A stretch of 46,815 nt of DNA, from positions 1-46,815 of the forward strand of contig JAEZLZ010000081.1 in assembly GCA_023415055.1 (NCBI GenBank), written 5' to 3'. Made by a program: the position numbers and the translations under genes. This document shows positions 8,333-17,971 of this stretch, piece after piece; positions within the stretch are counted from its first letter, which is position 1; each line of letters opens with the position of its first letter. The stretch is from Bacillota bacterium. Its GTDB lineage: Bacteria; Bacillota; Clostridia; Lachnospirales; Lachnospiraceae. The notes below the pieces were generated by a model. The model saw only the letters and a list, made by a program, of their open reading frames with translations. It had not been told where the DNA came from and did no database searches.

Positions 8333-9454
8333 CTAGATTACAGCGCCTTTCCGAATTACGACAGGGTAGCATTCCTGACCGACCAGGTGTTTACCCTTAC
8401 GGATAATGACCTCCTTATCAAGAATAACGTTTTCCATAACTACTTTTTCCTGAATCTCGGCATCCTGCATGATAACACTATTCCTTACAACCGCTCCTTC
8501 GGCAATCTTAACGCCACGGAACAATACACAATTCTCTATATGTCCGTTTATAATGCAGCCGTCTGCAATCAGGGAATTCTCTGCTTTCGCATTTTCACCG
8601 TACTTTGCCGGAACCTCATCACGAACCTTGGTGTAAATTTTGCCGTTATTATGGAACAGCTCATAGAAGTTTTCTGGATTGAATAGTTCCAGGTTGTGCT
8701 TGAAGTAGGACTGAATGCTGTAAATGTTTGCCAGATATCCATCATATTCATAGCCATAGATCTTAAGCTTTTTCAGATTGCGGACCAAAACATCCTTATT
8801 AAAGTCAAAGAGACCTCTTGTCTCACACTCATCAATCAGATATTCAAACAAACGCTTCTCAATGATATACATCTCCATACAAAGCTGATCTGAACCCGGA
8901 TTCATCGGTTTTACTTCTATATCTACCACTCGGTTATTCTCATCTGTTTTCAGGATGGTATGTTTGGATAGCTCTTCCTTTGTGGCATTTTTCAGCTTTT
9001 TATAGACCACGGTGATATCGGCGTTATTTGACTTATGAAATTCCATAGCATCATTATAGGTCAGATTACATACCATGGAGCTTCCGGAAAGAACGACGTA
9101 TTTCTCCGGGCTTTTACGAATATAGGACATATTACTGTGGTAGGCCTCAACCTCTCCACGGTACCATCCCCTATTGTCATGGCTTACATAAGGCGGCAGA
9201 ATAAACAGACCTCCTTTTTTACGGTCCAGATCCCATTGTTTACCGGTATCCAGATGATCCATTAAAGAGTGGTAGTTATTCTGCGTGATGATTCCGACAT
9301 TAATCATTCCGGAATTCACCATATTGGATAAAATAAAATCTATGATACGATACCTTCCGCCGAAAGGCAGTGCTGCCACAGATCGGCGGAGGGTTAACTC
9401 CTGAAGGCTGACATTGCTGTCACCGGTATAAATAATTCCCATTGTGTCTCTCAT
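8333..9454 (-). CDS. glgD: GlgD, regulatory/second subunit of glucose-1-phosphate adenylyltransferase
   Basis: The 373-residue protein is a nucleotidyltransferase homologue with a C-terminal left-handed beta-helix. It has RRSVAALPFGGRYRIIDFILSN but lacks the glycine-rich GGxGxRL nucleotide loop that GlgC carries, as expected for GlgD, which works in a complex with GlgC and tunes its activity. The C-terminal hexapeptide-like repeats (NCVLFRGVKIAEGAVVRNSVIM) are present. GGAGG lies 4 nt before the ATG. Gene order glgC-glgD is standard in clostridia and bacilli. The upstream gap of 123 bp is the largest in the operon and holds a small TGCCGT/ACGGCA hairpin (9468-9484) next to the ribosome binding site. 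Confidence 0.93.
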   Translation of the reverse strand: MRDTMGIIYTGDSNVSLQELTLRRSVAALPFGGRYRIIDFILSNMVNSGMINVGIITQNNYHSLMDHLDTGKQWDLDRKKGGLFILPPYVSHDNRGWYRGEVEAYHSNMSYIRKSPEKYVVLSGSSMVCNLTYNDAMEFHKSNNADITVVYKKLKNATKEELSKHTILKTDENNRVVDIEVKPMNPGSDQLCMEMYIIEKRLFEYLIDECETRGLFDFNKDVLVRNLKKLKIYGYEYDGYLANIYSIQSYFKHNLELFNPENFYELFHNNGKIYTKVRDEVPAKYGENAKAENSLIADGCIINGHIENCVLFRGVKIAEGAVVRNSVIMQDAEIQEKVVMENVILDKEVIIRKGKHLVGQECYPVVIRKGAVI

Positions 9455-9577
9455 AAATCCTCCATTCTGCCGTTTGATACGGCACTAATATTATCAATAT
9501 GAAATGCCTCATTCGATTTTCACAAGCCTCATAGGAAGGGTCTTGTCTTTACAGAAGTGAGTCCTAAATATTCATCA

Positions 9578-10813
9578 TTAAATCGCTGTCTGAAAAGATT
9601 TATAATTATCCACATCAATCATACTGCCCTTCTCCAACCGATAACCAGCCGGGAGCACCAGATTCTCACCAACAACCGTGATATTCTTATCCTTCTCCCC
9701 TGCAGCCGTATTCACTTTATTATCCGGGTTACAACCTATGCAGCAATTATCTCCGATGACTGTGTTCTCTGCGATGATCGCATTCTCAATCACAACATTC
9801 TCTCCAATCTTAACATTGGGCATCAGAATGGAATTATTCACCTTGCTTCCCTTACCAACGGTTACACCGGAAAACAATACGGAATGGCACACATCTCCGT
9901 GTATGATACCACCTTCGGTGATGATACAGCGCCTAACGTTTGCTCCCGAAGCAATATAGTGCGGTGGTTCCACCGGGTTCCTGGAATAGATCTTCCATCC
10001 GGTGTCATAAAGATCCAGCTCAGGCGCTTCCTCAAGAAGATCCATATTTGCTTCCCATAAGCTCTCAATGGTACCAACATCTCTCCAATAGCCCTTAAAG
10101 GGATAAGCAAACATGCGCTCCCCGTTCTGAAGCATCTTCGGTATGATGTCCTTACCAAAGTCATTATTGGAGCCCGGTGTATCCATATCTTCGATCAAAT
10201 ATTGTCTCAGCTTCTTCCAACTGAATATGTAGATGCCCATGGAGGCCTTATTACTGATTGGTTGCTTAGGTTTCTCCACGAATTCATAAATCTGCTCATC
10301 GTCGTGGGTGTTCATGATACCAAATCGACTTGCATCCTCCCACGGAACCTCTAAGATAGCGATGGTGACATCGGCGCCCTTCTCCTCGTGGTATTGCATC
10401 ATTGCATTATAATCCATCTTATAGATCTGGTCACCGGACAGAATCAATACATATTCCGGATCATATGCTTCGATAAATTCGATGTTTTGGAAAATCGCAT
10501 TCGCTGTACCGGAATACCATTCTCCGACCGATTGCTTCATATAAGGAGGCAGAATCGTTACACCACCATTTAATCGGTCCAAATCCCAAGGCTGACCAAT
10601 ACCGATGTAAGAGTTCAATTTGAGTGGCTTATACTGGGTCAGAACACCAATGGTGTCTATACCTGAATTCGTACAATTGCTAAGAGGAAAATCAATGATT
10701 CGATACTTTCCTCCAAAGGGTACTGCAGGTTTCGCAATGTTTTTCGTCAGCACGCCTAATCTGCTGCCTTGCCCTCCAGCAAGCAGCATGGCTACACATT
10801 TTTTTGTTACCAT
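9578..10813 (-). CDS. glgC: Glucose-1-phosphate adenylyltransferase GlgC
   Basis: The 411-residue enzyme makes ADP-glucose from ATP and glucose 1-phosphate, the committed step of bacterial glycogen synthesis. The nucleotide loop AGGQGSRLGVLTKNIAKPAVPFGG begins at residue 12, with IIDFPLSNCTNSG, GTANAIFQN, the FVEKPK substrate block and a C-terminal beta-helix (VKIGENVVIENAIIAENTVIGDNC). TTAAGGAGGTATTTTT fixes the start. It follows glgB by 42 bp. It is catalytically complete and pairs with the downstream GlgD. Confidence 0.96.
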   Translation of the reverse strand: MVTKKCVAMLLAGGQGSRLGVLTKNIAKPAVPFGGKYRIIDFPLSNCTNSGIDTIGVLTQYKPLKLNSYIGIGQPWDLDRLNGGVTILPPYMKQSVGEWYSGTANAIFQNIEFIEAYDPEYVLILSGDQIYKMDYNAMMQYHEEKGADVTIAILEVPWEDASRFGIMNTHDDEQIYEFVEKPKQPISNKASMGIYIFSWKKLRQYLIEDMDTPGSNNDFGKDIIPKMLQNGERMFAYPFKGYWRDVGTIESLWEANMDLLEEAPELDLYDTGWKIYSRNPVEPPHYIASGANVRRCIITEGGIIHGDVCHSVLFSGVTVGKGSKVNNSILMPNVKIGENVVIENAIIAENTVIGDNCCIGCNPDNKVNTAAGEKDKNITVVGENLVLPAGYRLEKGSMIDVDNYKSFQTAI

Positions 10814-10855
10814 AAAAATACCTCCTTAAATAATTTTCTCGGTAAGAGTCTGCTC

Positions 10856-12772
10856 TTATTCCTTAACCTTTTTTGGTCTTCCGGCCTGCTTCACCGGTTT
10901 ATAAAATACAACGGATAATGGCGGCAGCGATAATGCAACTGACTGCTCATATCCATGATAAGGTACATTTTCCGGCTTGATCAGATCGGTATTACGATAT
11001 CCGTTTCCTCCATAGCCCGCATCATCCGAATTAAATATCTCCCGAAAGCCCTTTGCCTTTGGCACTCCGATCCGGTAATCATTTCTTTGAACCGGGGTAA
11101 AATTCACTGCTACTAAAAGATAATCCTGCTTTGACCGACTCTTTCGAAGGAATGCCAACACACTCTGATTGTTATCATCCGGGCAGATCCATTCGAAGCC
11201 GCTCCAGCCGCCGTCATCCTCCCACAAAGGAGGTTGAGACTGATAAAAATGATTCAACGCCTTCACATAATCCTTCATCTTCTGATGCATCTCATAGTCG
11301 AGTAAAAGCCAATCCAACTCAGCATCATAACGCCATTCAATAAACTGTCCGAATTCACCGCCCATGAAGGTCAGCTTCTTGCCGGGATGCGCCATCATAT
11401 ATCCAAGTAAACATCTTAGTCCCGCAAATTTTTCATGGTATTCTCCGGGCATCTTGTTGAGCAGTGACCGCTTGCCATGAACCACCTCGTCATGGGACAA
11501 AGGCAGGATATAATTTTCAGAAAATGCATAGGTTAAGGAGAAGGTCAGAAGGTTATGATTCCATTTACGATAAATCGGGTCCATAGAGGTATAACGCAGC
11601 GTATCATTCATCCATCCCATATTCCATTTATAGAGAAATCCTAAGCCTCCGCTGCTGGTAGGCGCCGTGACAAGAGGCCATTGGCTGGAGTCCTCGGCAA
11701 TCATGAGGGTCGCCGGAAACTGAGAATATACAATTTCATTCAGTCTTTTTAAAAGCGCCGCTGCTTCCAGATTCTCATTTCCCCCATAAATATTCGGCAG
11801 CCATTCCTCTCTGCCATAATCCAGATATAGCATGCTTGTTACCGCATCTACACGGAAACCGTCCACATGGTAGTATTCCAGCCAGAAGATCGCATTGGAG
11901 ATCAGAAAGCTTTGCACCTCAAGCCGACCATAATCAAAGATCAGGGTTCCCCAATGAGGATGTTCGCCCCTTCTTGGATCCGGATGTTCAAACAGTGAGG
12001 TACCGTCAAATCTTGCCAGTCCATGGGCATCCTTCGGAAAATGTCCGGGTACCCAATCTAAGATGACTCCGATTCCTTTCTGATGGCAGTAGTCAACGAA
12101 GTACATAAAATCCTTTGGCGTACCATATCGGCTGGTAACCGCATAGTACCCAGTAACCTGATACCCCCAGGAGCCATCAAAAGGGTGCTCCATCATCGGC
12201 ATCAGTTCGATATGGGTATATCCCATATCCACGACATAATCCACAAGTGTAGCTGCCAACTCTCTGAAATTTAGAAAGGAGCCATCCTCCTTCTGCTTCC
12301 AGGAACCGGGATGTACCTCATAGATCAGCATCGGCTGATTCATCAAAGGCTTCTCCTTCCTTCGATTCATCCAGGTTTCATCTTTCCAGGGAAATCCGCC
12401 AATATCGTATACAATGGAAGCCGTATTGGGTCTAAGTTCATTATAATATGCATAGGGATCACTCTTATAAAGGACCTCCCCTGAGGCGCTTCCCAGTGCA
12501 TATTTATATAATTGACCCTCCTCTATACCCGGTATAAACAGCTCCCAGATCCCAGATTCCCGGATCATATGCATCGGGTTCGCCTGTATGTCCCAGCCAT
12601 TGAAGTCTCCCACTACGCTGACCCAATTAGCATTCGGAGCCCATACGCTGAAACGGACACCACTTTGTCTGTCCTGTTCCATACGATGTGCTCCGAGCAT
12701 ATGGTAGCTCTTATAATTTGTCCCCTCATGAAAAAGGTAAATCTGTTCCTCTGTAATTTGGTTGTGCCCCAT
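10856..12772 (-). CDS. glgB: 1,4-alpha-glucan branching enzyme GlgB
   Basis: The 638-residue GH13 enzyme introduces alpha-1,6 branches into glycogen. The start at 12772 is chosen over an upstream GTG because GGGAGGTGGCAGTCAG lies directly before it. An N-terminal CBM48-like domain (VRFSVWAPNANWVSVVGDFNGW, about 40-60) precedes the catalytic barrel. Active-site blocks are DGFRVDAV (nucleophile D309), AEDSSQWP (acid/base E360) and LSHDEVVHG (D428). The C-terminal part has the usual beta domain and a short basic tail (GRPKKVKE). It is the first gene of the glg operon, with a promoter about 200 bp upstream. Confidence 0.95.
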   Translation of the reverse strand: MGHNQITEEQIYLFHEGTNYKSYHMLGAHRMEQDRQSGVRFSVWAPNANWVSVVGDFNGWDIQANPMHMIRESGIWELFIPGIEEGQLYKYALGSASGEVLYKSDPYAYYNELRPNTASIVYDIGGFPWKDETWMNRRKEKPLMNQPMLIYEVHPGSWKQKEDGSFLNFRELAATLVDYVVDMGYTHIELMPMMEHPFDGSWGYQVTGYYAVTSRYGTPKDFMYFVDYCHQKGIGVILDWVPGHFPKDAHGLARFDGTSLFEHPDPRRGEHPHWGTLIFDYGRLEVQSFLISNAIFWLEYYHVDGFRVDAVTSMLYLDYGREEWLPNIYGGNENLEAAALLKRLNEIVYSQFPATLMIAEDSSQWPLVTAPTSSGGLGFLYKWNMGWMNDTLRYTSMDPIYRKWNHNLLTFSLTYAFSENYILPLSHDEVVHGKRSLLNKMPGEYHEKFAGLRCLLGYMMAHPGKKLTFMGGEFGQFIEWRYDAELDWLLLDYEMHQKMKDYVKALNHFYQSQPPLWEDDGGWSGFEWICPDDNNQSVLAFLRKSRSKQDYLLVAVNFTPVQRNDYRIGVPKAKGFREIFNSDDAGYGGNGYRNTDLIKPENVPYHGYEQSVALSLPPLSVVFYKPVKQAGRPKKVKE

Positions 12773-12974
12773 CTGACTGCCACCTCCCACAATTCTTGTT
12801 TTTCCCCTCCCCTAGTGCCTATGTAATATCAGCATTGAAAATATATGAGGGTATACCGGAATTAATTCATAAATTTTTTATTTTCTAAATAATTTTATTC
12901 TTACTCGGTCCAAATCTACATTGCCTTGATTTTTATTCTGTCAATGGAGTATAAAAGTAAATATACCTATTGTT

Positions 12975-13003
12975 AGTATAGCACATTTGTCGGAATATGT
13001 AAT
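12975..13003 (-). promoter_or_regulatory. Promoter of the glg operon
   Basis: On the minus strand ATTACA (12998-13003) lies 17 bp from TATACT (12975-12980), which carries an extended -10 TGC. The predicted leader to glgB is about 195 nt, AT-rich, without a structure I can name. The 490-bp gap 12773-13263 otherwise holds the divergent promoter listed below and nothing gene-like. Confidence 0.5.
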
Positions 13004-13165
13004 CCATTTTATGGGATAATCTCATTATTTTTTGTCCCTATACAAATTGTCTACACAATGTGAGAACAACAAAAAAACTCTTCTTTTTGCAAATCAGAAT
13101 ATTGCAGTAAAGCTAGTTTTCACATCAGTTAACGAAAATGTAAATAATTCTTAATACATACTATC

Positions 13166-13194
13166 TTTACTTCTACTCTCAATCTCTTTATAAT
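13166..13194 (+). promoter_or_regulatory. Promoter of the WG-repeat protein gene
   Basis: TTTACT (13166-13171), a 17-bp spacer and a perfect TATAAT (13189-13194) lie about 70 bp before the start codon at 13264. Confidence 0.6.
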
Positions 13195-13263
13195 GAATTA
13201 TAGTTTAAAATCATATCCTTATTCACAGCTACAGTCAGTCAAACATAGGAAGGAGACCTGTTT

Positions 13264-14949
13264 ATGAAAAAAGTCACAATTGCGATCGGTTCAATAATTG
13301 CCGTATTAATTATTGTATTGAGCATATATTTTATATTTCTAAAAGATAGAACTTCCCCGGTTGATAATCCGGATAACGCGATTACTCCAACTACAGCACC
13401 TACGATAGAGCCTACCCCTACTGTTACTCCCGTCCCTGAGGAAACTAAAAACGCTTCTCTATTCCCTGCTTATAAAAAGGTTAACGGCACTATAAAATAC
13501 GGCTATATTGATCATTCCGGAGCTTTCATCATCCAGCCCTTGTATGATGATGCTGCAGATTTCGAGGAAGGCGTTGCTATCGTCAGAGAAGGCGATACCC
13601 AAAAAGTGATCGATACCACCGGAGCAGTAATCTTCGAAAACAAGGATACCATTCTCCCCTTCCACAATGGCCTGGCTGCATTCGTCAGTCTTAAGGAGGA
13701 TACCTCGCTTTACGGATACATCGATCTTACCGGCAAGGTAGCGATCGAACCCAGCTTTACCTTTGCAGGAAATTTCAATGAGGATGGCCAGGCTTATGTT
13801 GCTCTGCCCGGCGGGAAGAGTTATCAGCTGATCGATAAACTGGGTAAGACACTGGAAAGCTATGAGGTTGATCTTGGCAGCTCCTATGTTTCCTCTTTCG
13901 AGGATGGCTATATCATTTATAACGATACTAATACGATTCGGTATGGTGTGAAAAAGGTTGACGGCTCCGATCTTTTTGAAGCTAAATACAGCGACATTTC
14001 CTATCTCGGCGATGATCTCTTCGCTGTAAAGAGTCCTGACATTGAAACCTACGAAGCCTCTTTTGATCCCGCAGCTCTTTTTAATGCAAAGGGAGAACAA
14101 TTGACCGATTATTCACTCTATGATCTACAACCCTTTCAAAGCGGTTACACCTCAGCAGCGAATGATACCTATGTCTATTTCATCGATGAAAAGGGTCAGG
14201 AGGTTACCTCTCTACCCAGTTACGATGGCGGTGGTAAGCTGTCCCTTCTTGGTGATGTGGTGAAAGCAGAGATAGACGGCGGTCTGGCCTATTATCGCCT
14301 CGATAATACCTTATTATGGCAAGCGGACACCTCCACCCTCCTGGATAATGGTATCGTTGTCACAGAGCATAAATTCAAGCCCTTAAGAACCGTTATAGTA
14401 CGATATCCTCAGCTTGAAGGTTTATCCGATACTTCGGTACAGACGCAGATCAACGAACAGCTGGAGACACTGTTCACTGAGTCACGTGCAAACATCACTG
14501 CCGAGGACGGTCTATCCGTTGATGATTCTTTCGTAGCAGCTCAGACAAAGAATCTGATCACCATAGCTATGAGCGGATACGATTATTATGAGGGCGCTGC
14601 ACACGGAATGCCGATTAAGGAATACTATTTTATCGATATTACGACCGGCGAATTCTATGATTTTAAAGACCTGTTCCTAAAGGGAAGTAATTATGCCGAT
14701 ACGATAAATAATTTCATCCGTGCGAAGATAGCAGAAGCCGATGCCGAGCAGAGTATGTATTTCCCCGAAAACTTCACCGGAATAGCGGATGCGCAGCATT
14801 TCTATCTGTCGGAGAATGGCATCGTCATCTACTTCTATCCTTACGATATTGCGGCTTATGCAGCGGGCTTCCCAGAGTTTTTAATTTCATTTGATGATCT
14901 GAAGGACTCCCTTAATACTGACGGCTCATTCTGGAAATCCTTTCATTAA
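13264..14949 (+). CDS. Membrane-anchored WG-repeat protein with a C-terminal DUF3298-like domain
   Basis: The 561-residue protein starts with MKK and one hydrophobic segment (about 4-27), followed by a Thr/Pro-rich linker (about 43-62), so most of it is outside the cell. Residues 70-350 contain WG-type repeats, for example YGYIDHSGAFIIQPLYDDAADFEEG and GYIDLTGKVAIEPSFTFAGNF. The C-terminal 200 residues (IVRYPQLEGL..., YDYYEGAAHGMPIKEYYFIDITTGEFYDFKDLF) match the DUF3298/RsiV-like fold found in cell-envelope sensors and deacetylase partners. GGAGACCTGTTT precedes the ATG. It is transcribed alone, divergently from glgB. WG repeats probably bind ligands or protein partners; no function is assigned. 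Confidence 0.8.
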   Translation: MKKVTIAIGSIIAVLIIVLSIYFIFLKDRTSPVDNPDNAITPTTAPTIEPTPTVTPVPEETKNASLFPAYKKVNGTIKYGYIDHSGAFIIQPLYDDAADFEEGVAIVREGDTQKVIDTTGAVIFENKDTILPFHNGLAAFVSLKEDTSLYGYIDLTGKVAIEPSFTFAGNFNEDGQAYVALPGGKSYQLIDKLGKTLESYEVDLGSSYVSSFEDGYIIYNDTNTIRYGVKKVDGSDLFEAKYSDISYLGDDLFAVKSPDIETYEASFDPAALFNAKGEQLTDYSLYDLQPFQSGYTSAANDTYVYFIDEKGQEVTSLPSYDGGGKLSLLGDVVKAEIDGGLAYYRLDNTLLWQADTSTLLDNGIVVTEHKFKPLRTVIVRYPQLEGLSDTSVQTQINEQLETLFTESRANITAEDGLSVDDSFVAAQTKNLITIAMSGYDYYEGAAHGMPIKEYYFIDITTGEFYDFKDLFLKGSNYADTINNFIRAKIAEADAEQSMYFPENFTGIADAQHFYLSENGIVIYFYPYDIAAYAAGFPEFLISFDDLKDSLNTDGSFWKSFH

Positions 14950-15012
14950 ACAATAAATAATTTAGAAGTACTCTCTAAAATACGTAATAGGCTTCCGTTT
15001 CTATTCCATAAC

Positions 15013-15068
15013 AAAAGGTTCTATCCCGGGACTACAATTTTTTGTAAGCCTGTCGATAGAACCTTTTT
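15013..15068. terminator. Bidirectional terminator between the WG-repeat gene and hydF
   Basis: AAAAGGTTCTATC (15013-15025) pairs perfectly with GATAGAACCTTTT (15055-15067). It is flanked by a T-run on the plus strand and an A-run that acts as U-run on the minus strand, so it serves both convergent genes. Confidence 0.85.
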
Positions 15069-15110
15069 TGTTCCATACATTCTATTTATTTTAAGTTATC
15101 TGATTGAAGA

Positions 15111-16304
15111 CTATACAATCGCCAGCTTATCTAATATATTGGTCAGGTAGGCGATGGTTACACCATAATTGGTCATCGGTACGTTTTGCAATTTTGCCTG
15201 ATCCACACGACTCATCACATATTTACGATTGAACATGCAGGCGCCGCACTGAATGATCAGATCATACTGCTTTAAGTCCTTCGGAAAATCATTGCCGCTG
15301 ACATTGACGATGGTGAGGCCCTCTCCCACCTTCTTCCGAAGCATTCTCGGAAGCTTCTCTCTGCCGATATCCTCTTCCAGAGGGACATGAGTACAAGCCT
15401 CTGCAATCAGTACCTTCGATTGCTCGGTCAGCCGGTCCAATATGCTAGCACTTTCTACAAAATAATCAATATCTCCTTTGTGGCTGGCAAAAAGCACGGA
15501 AAAGGAGGTCAACTTACTTTCAGCCGGCTTCTTCTCATAAACGAGCGAGAACACCTGGGAATCCGTGATAATCAGCTTCGGAGGCTTTGTAAGGCTTGCC
15601 AGTGCCTCCTCATATTTATCCGCAGTACTGCTTAACACGATGCATTTCTTGTCCAGCAGCTCACGCAATGTCTGAACCTGCGGCAGGATGAGACGTCCCT
15701 TTGGTGCTTGGATGTCCTGCGGCATAACTAAAAGTACGGTATCTCCCTCAGCCACCAGATCACCGGTGATACTCTTTGCTTCATAGTCCTCCGGAAGCTT
15801 GCGAATAATCTCTTCTCTGATCTTCTCGATGCCAAGTTTGGATATCGCACTGATCTTGATTGGCTCTTCCTTCATAGCTTCATAGATTTTATTACGTATC
15901 TTATCCGTGTTACTGATCTGGTCAATCTTATTAATGACCATGATTACTGCAGCCTTATGCTCCTTGAAGGCCCTTGCCCATTCCAGCTCTTGAGTAATAT
16001 CCTCCTCGCTGCATACGATGAGCGCTACATCTGTCTTCTCCATAGCAAGCCTCGTCTTCTCTACTCTCATCTCTCCCAGATAACCGCTGTCATCGAAGCC
16101 TGCAGTATCAATCAATACACAGGGACCGATGCCATAGATCTCGATGCTCTTATAAACCGGATCCGTAGTGGTGCCTGCAACAGCTGACACAAGTGCAGTA
16201 TTATGCCCGGTCAGAGCATTGATCAGAGTTGATTTTCCGCTGTTTCTTTTTCCAAAGATACCGATATGGAGCTGATTTGCTCTCGGGGTACTATTTAAAC
16301 TCAT
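15111..16304 (-). CDS. hydF: [FeFe]-hydrogenase maturation GTPase HydF
   Basis: The 397-residue scaffold protein carries the 2Fe precursor of the hydrogenase H-cluster and delivers it to HydA. The N-terminal GTPase has a P-loop GKRNSGKST (18-26), DTAG and NKID. The C-terminal cluster-binding part shows ACTHVP followed about 50 residues later by CGACMFNRK, the CxH...CxxC ligand set of HydF. GAGAGGAATAGATTGC precedes the ATG. It lies 248 bp downstream of hydG with what looks like its own extended -10 (16439-16444). Confidence 0.95.
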   Translation of the reverse strand: MSLNSTPRANQLHIGIFGKRNSGKSTLINALTGHNTALVSAVAGTTTDPVYKSIEIYGIGPCVLIDTAGFDDSGYLGEMRVEKTRLAMEKTDVALIVCSEEDITQELEWARAFKEHKAAVIMVINKIDQISNTDKIRNKIYEAMKEEPIKISAISKLGIEKIREEIIRKLPEDYEAKSITGDLVAEGDTVLLVMPQDIQAPKGRLILPQVQTLRELLDKKCIVLSSTADKYEEALASLTKPPKLIITDSQVFSLVYEKKPAESKLTSFSVLFASHKGDIDYFVESASILDRLTEQSKVLIAEACTHVPLEEDIGREKLPRMLRKKVGEGLTIVNVSGNDFPKDLKQYDLIIQCGACMFNRKYVMSRVDQAKLQNVPMTNYGVTIAYLTNILDKLAIV

Positions 16305-16438
16305 GCAATCTATTCCTCTCTTTCAAGATCTATACAAAACAAATTAATTCCTGGTCTTTTTCTGCAATTGCATTCTGTAAGCATGCCGGGTATGCGAATA
16401 TCCTTCTCTCACATTTAAGGCATGATTGCTATGCCTAT

Positions 16439-16444
16439 ATTGTA
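16439..16444 (-). promoter_or_regulatory. Possible extended -10 promoter for hydF
   Basis: TGC followed directly by TACAAT on the minus strand lies about 135 bp upstream of hydF, in the 248-bp gap after hydG. No convincing -35 is visible. Without it hydF would depend on read-through from hydE-hydG. Confidence 0.35.
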
Positions 16445-16552
16445 GCATGAATAACAAAAATATCCATAGTCCATCCGAAGGCTGTGCACGAAGCCTAAGC
16501 TCTGTCATAAAACTATCCTATTGCAGCTTTTGATCACCGAGGTGTTCTTGTA

Positions 16553-17971
16553 CTAGAAGCGGAAATCTCTGCTGCCTGCTGAGATCTTATTCAAATTATC
16601 TTTTGCAATCTGAGCTACCTTCTCATTCGGTATGCGTTTGAGCTCCTCTTCAATCAGTGCCTCTCCCTTTGCTTTGGTATCCTCAGAGGCATAATCCTCC
16701 AGATATTCCTTCAATGTCATCAAGGCATTCGGCTGACAGCAGTTAGCAATCTGTCCGGACTTAACAAGACTCATAAAACGGTCTCCGGTTCTTCCCTCCC
16801 GGTAGCAGGCAGTACAGAAGCTTGGAATATGTCCGAGGGACAGCAGCCAGTTCACGATCTCATCCAGTGTTCTGGTATCCTCTACGTCAAATTGAGCCGA
16901 ACTCTCCTCCTCTGCTTCTGCCTCTGCGTAACCACCAACGCTGGTCTTGGAGCCTCCGCTGATCTGTGATACCCCCAGTTTTAATACCTTTTCTCTGCTC
17001 TTCTGGGATTCACGAGTGGATACGATGATTCCGGTATAGGGTACTGCTATTCGGAGGATTGCCACGATCTTCTCAAAGATCTCATCGGAGATGGAATCCT
17101 TAAAGCTATTCGGATCAATATCATCTGCCGGACGGATTCTCGGAACACTGATGGTATGCGGTCCTACACCCATCGCTGCCTCAAGATGCTCCGCATGCAT
17201 CAGGATACCGGCAAAATCATAACGATACATATTAAGGCCATAAAGGACGCCTAAGCCCACATCGTCAATCCCTGCCTCCATCGCACGATCCATGGCTTCC
17301 GTATGGTATGCATAATTGTGCTTCGGTCCGGTGGGATGAAGCTTCTCATAATTTTCCTTATGATAGGTCTCCTGGAATAGGATATAGGTACCGATACCGG
17401 CATCCTTTAGCTTTTTGTAATCTTCTACGGTTGTCGCTGCGATATTCACATTCACCCTGCGGATTGCTCCATTTTTGTGCTTGATGGAATAGATGGTGTC
17501 GATGCTTTCCAGAATGTAGTCCAGCGGATTATTCACAGGGTCCTCTCCTGCCTCCAGTGCCAGACGCTTATGTCCCATATCCTGCAAAGCAATTACCTCT
17601 CGTCGGATCTCCTCCTGTGTCAGCTTCTTTCTCGGGATATGTTTATTAATATAATGATACGGACAATAGACGCAGCCGTTGACGCAGTAATTTGAGAGAT
17701 AAAGAGGTGCAAACATAACGATACGGTTGCCATAGAACTTCTCCTTGATCTTGACGGCCAGTGCGTACATTCTCTGAACAACTTCCTCCAGATCGCATTC
17801 TAATAAAACCGAAGCTTCCCTATGGCTGATGCCCTGGAATTTCTCTGCCTTGGTTAAGATCTCATCAATCAACTCCCGGTTATTCTTATTTTTACTGGCA
17901 TATTCTAAGGTAGCGAGGATTTCTTCATGATTAATGAATTCCTCGGCTTTTTTGCTCATTACATCGTACAT
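16553..17971 (-). CDS. hydG: [FeFe]-hydrogenase radical SAM maturase HydG
   Basis: The 472-residue enzyme cleaves tyrosine to produce the CO and cyanide ligands of the H-cluster. The radical SAM motif is NYCVNGCVYCPY (CX3CX2C, about residue 90-100). The C-terminal HydG-specific cluster site is CTACYREGRTGDRF...NCCQPNA (CX2CX22C), which separates it from ThiH. The start ATG has GGAGAACGAAAT in front and lies 12 nt inside hydE, indicating translational coupling. Confidence 0.96.
   Translation of the reverse strand: MYDVMSKKAEEFINHEEILATLEYASKNKNNRELIDEILTKAEKFQGISHREASVLLECDLEEVVQRMYALAVKIKEKFYGNRIVMFAPLYLSNYCVNGCVYCPYHYINKHIPRKKLTQEEIRREVIALQDMGHKRLALEAGEDPVNNPLDYILESIDTIYSIKHKNGAIRRVNVNIAATTVEDYKKLKDAGIGTYILFQETYHKENYEKLHPTGPKHNYAYHTEAMDRAMEAGIDDVGLGVLYGLNMYRYDFAGILMHAEHLEAAMGVGPHTISVPRIRPADDIDPNSFKDSISDEIFEKIVAILRIAVPYTGIIVSTRESQKSREKVLKLGVSQISGGSKTSVGGYAEAEAEEESSAQFDVEDTRTLDEIVNWLLSLGHIPSFCTACYREGRTGDRFMSLVKSGQIANCCQPNALMTLKEYLEDYASEDTKAKGEALIEEELKRIPNEKVAQIAKDNLNKISAGSRDFRF

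Noticed and set aside
12773..12790. Upstream GTG start for glgB
   Set aside because: The GGGAGGTGG site lies between this GTG and the downstream ATG, so it serves the ATG.
16305..16552. A 54-codon minus-strand frame in the hydG-hydF gap starting MTELRLRAQPSDGLW
   Set aside because: Weak ribosome binding site, no family resemblance, and it overlaps the likely hydF promoter.
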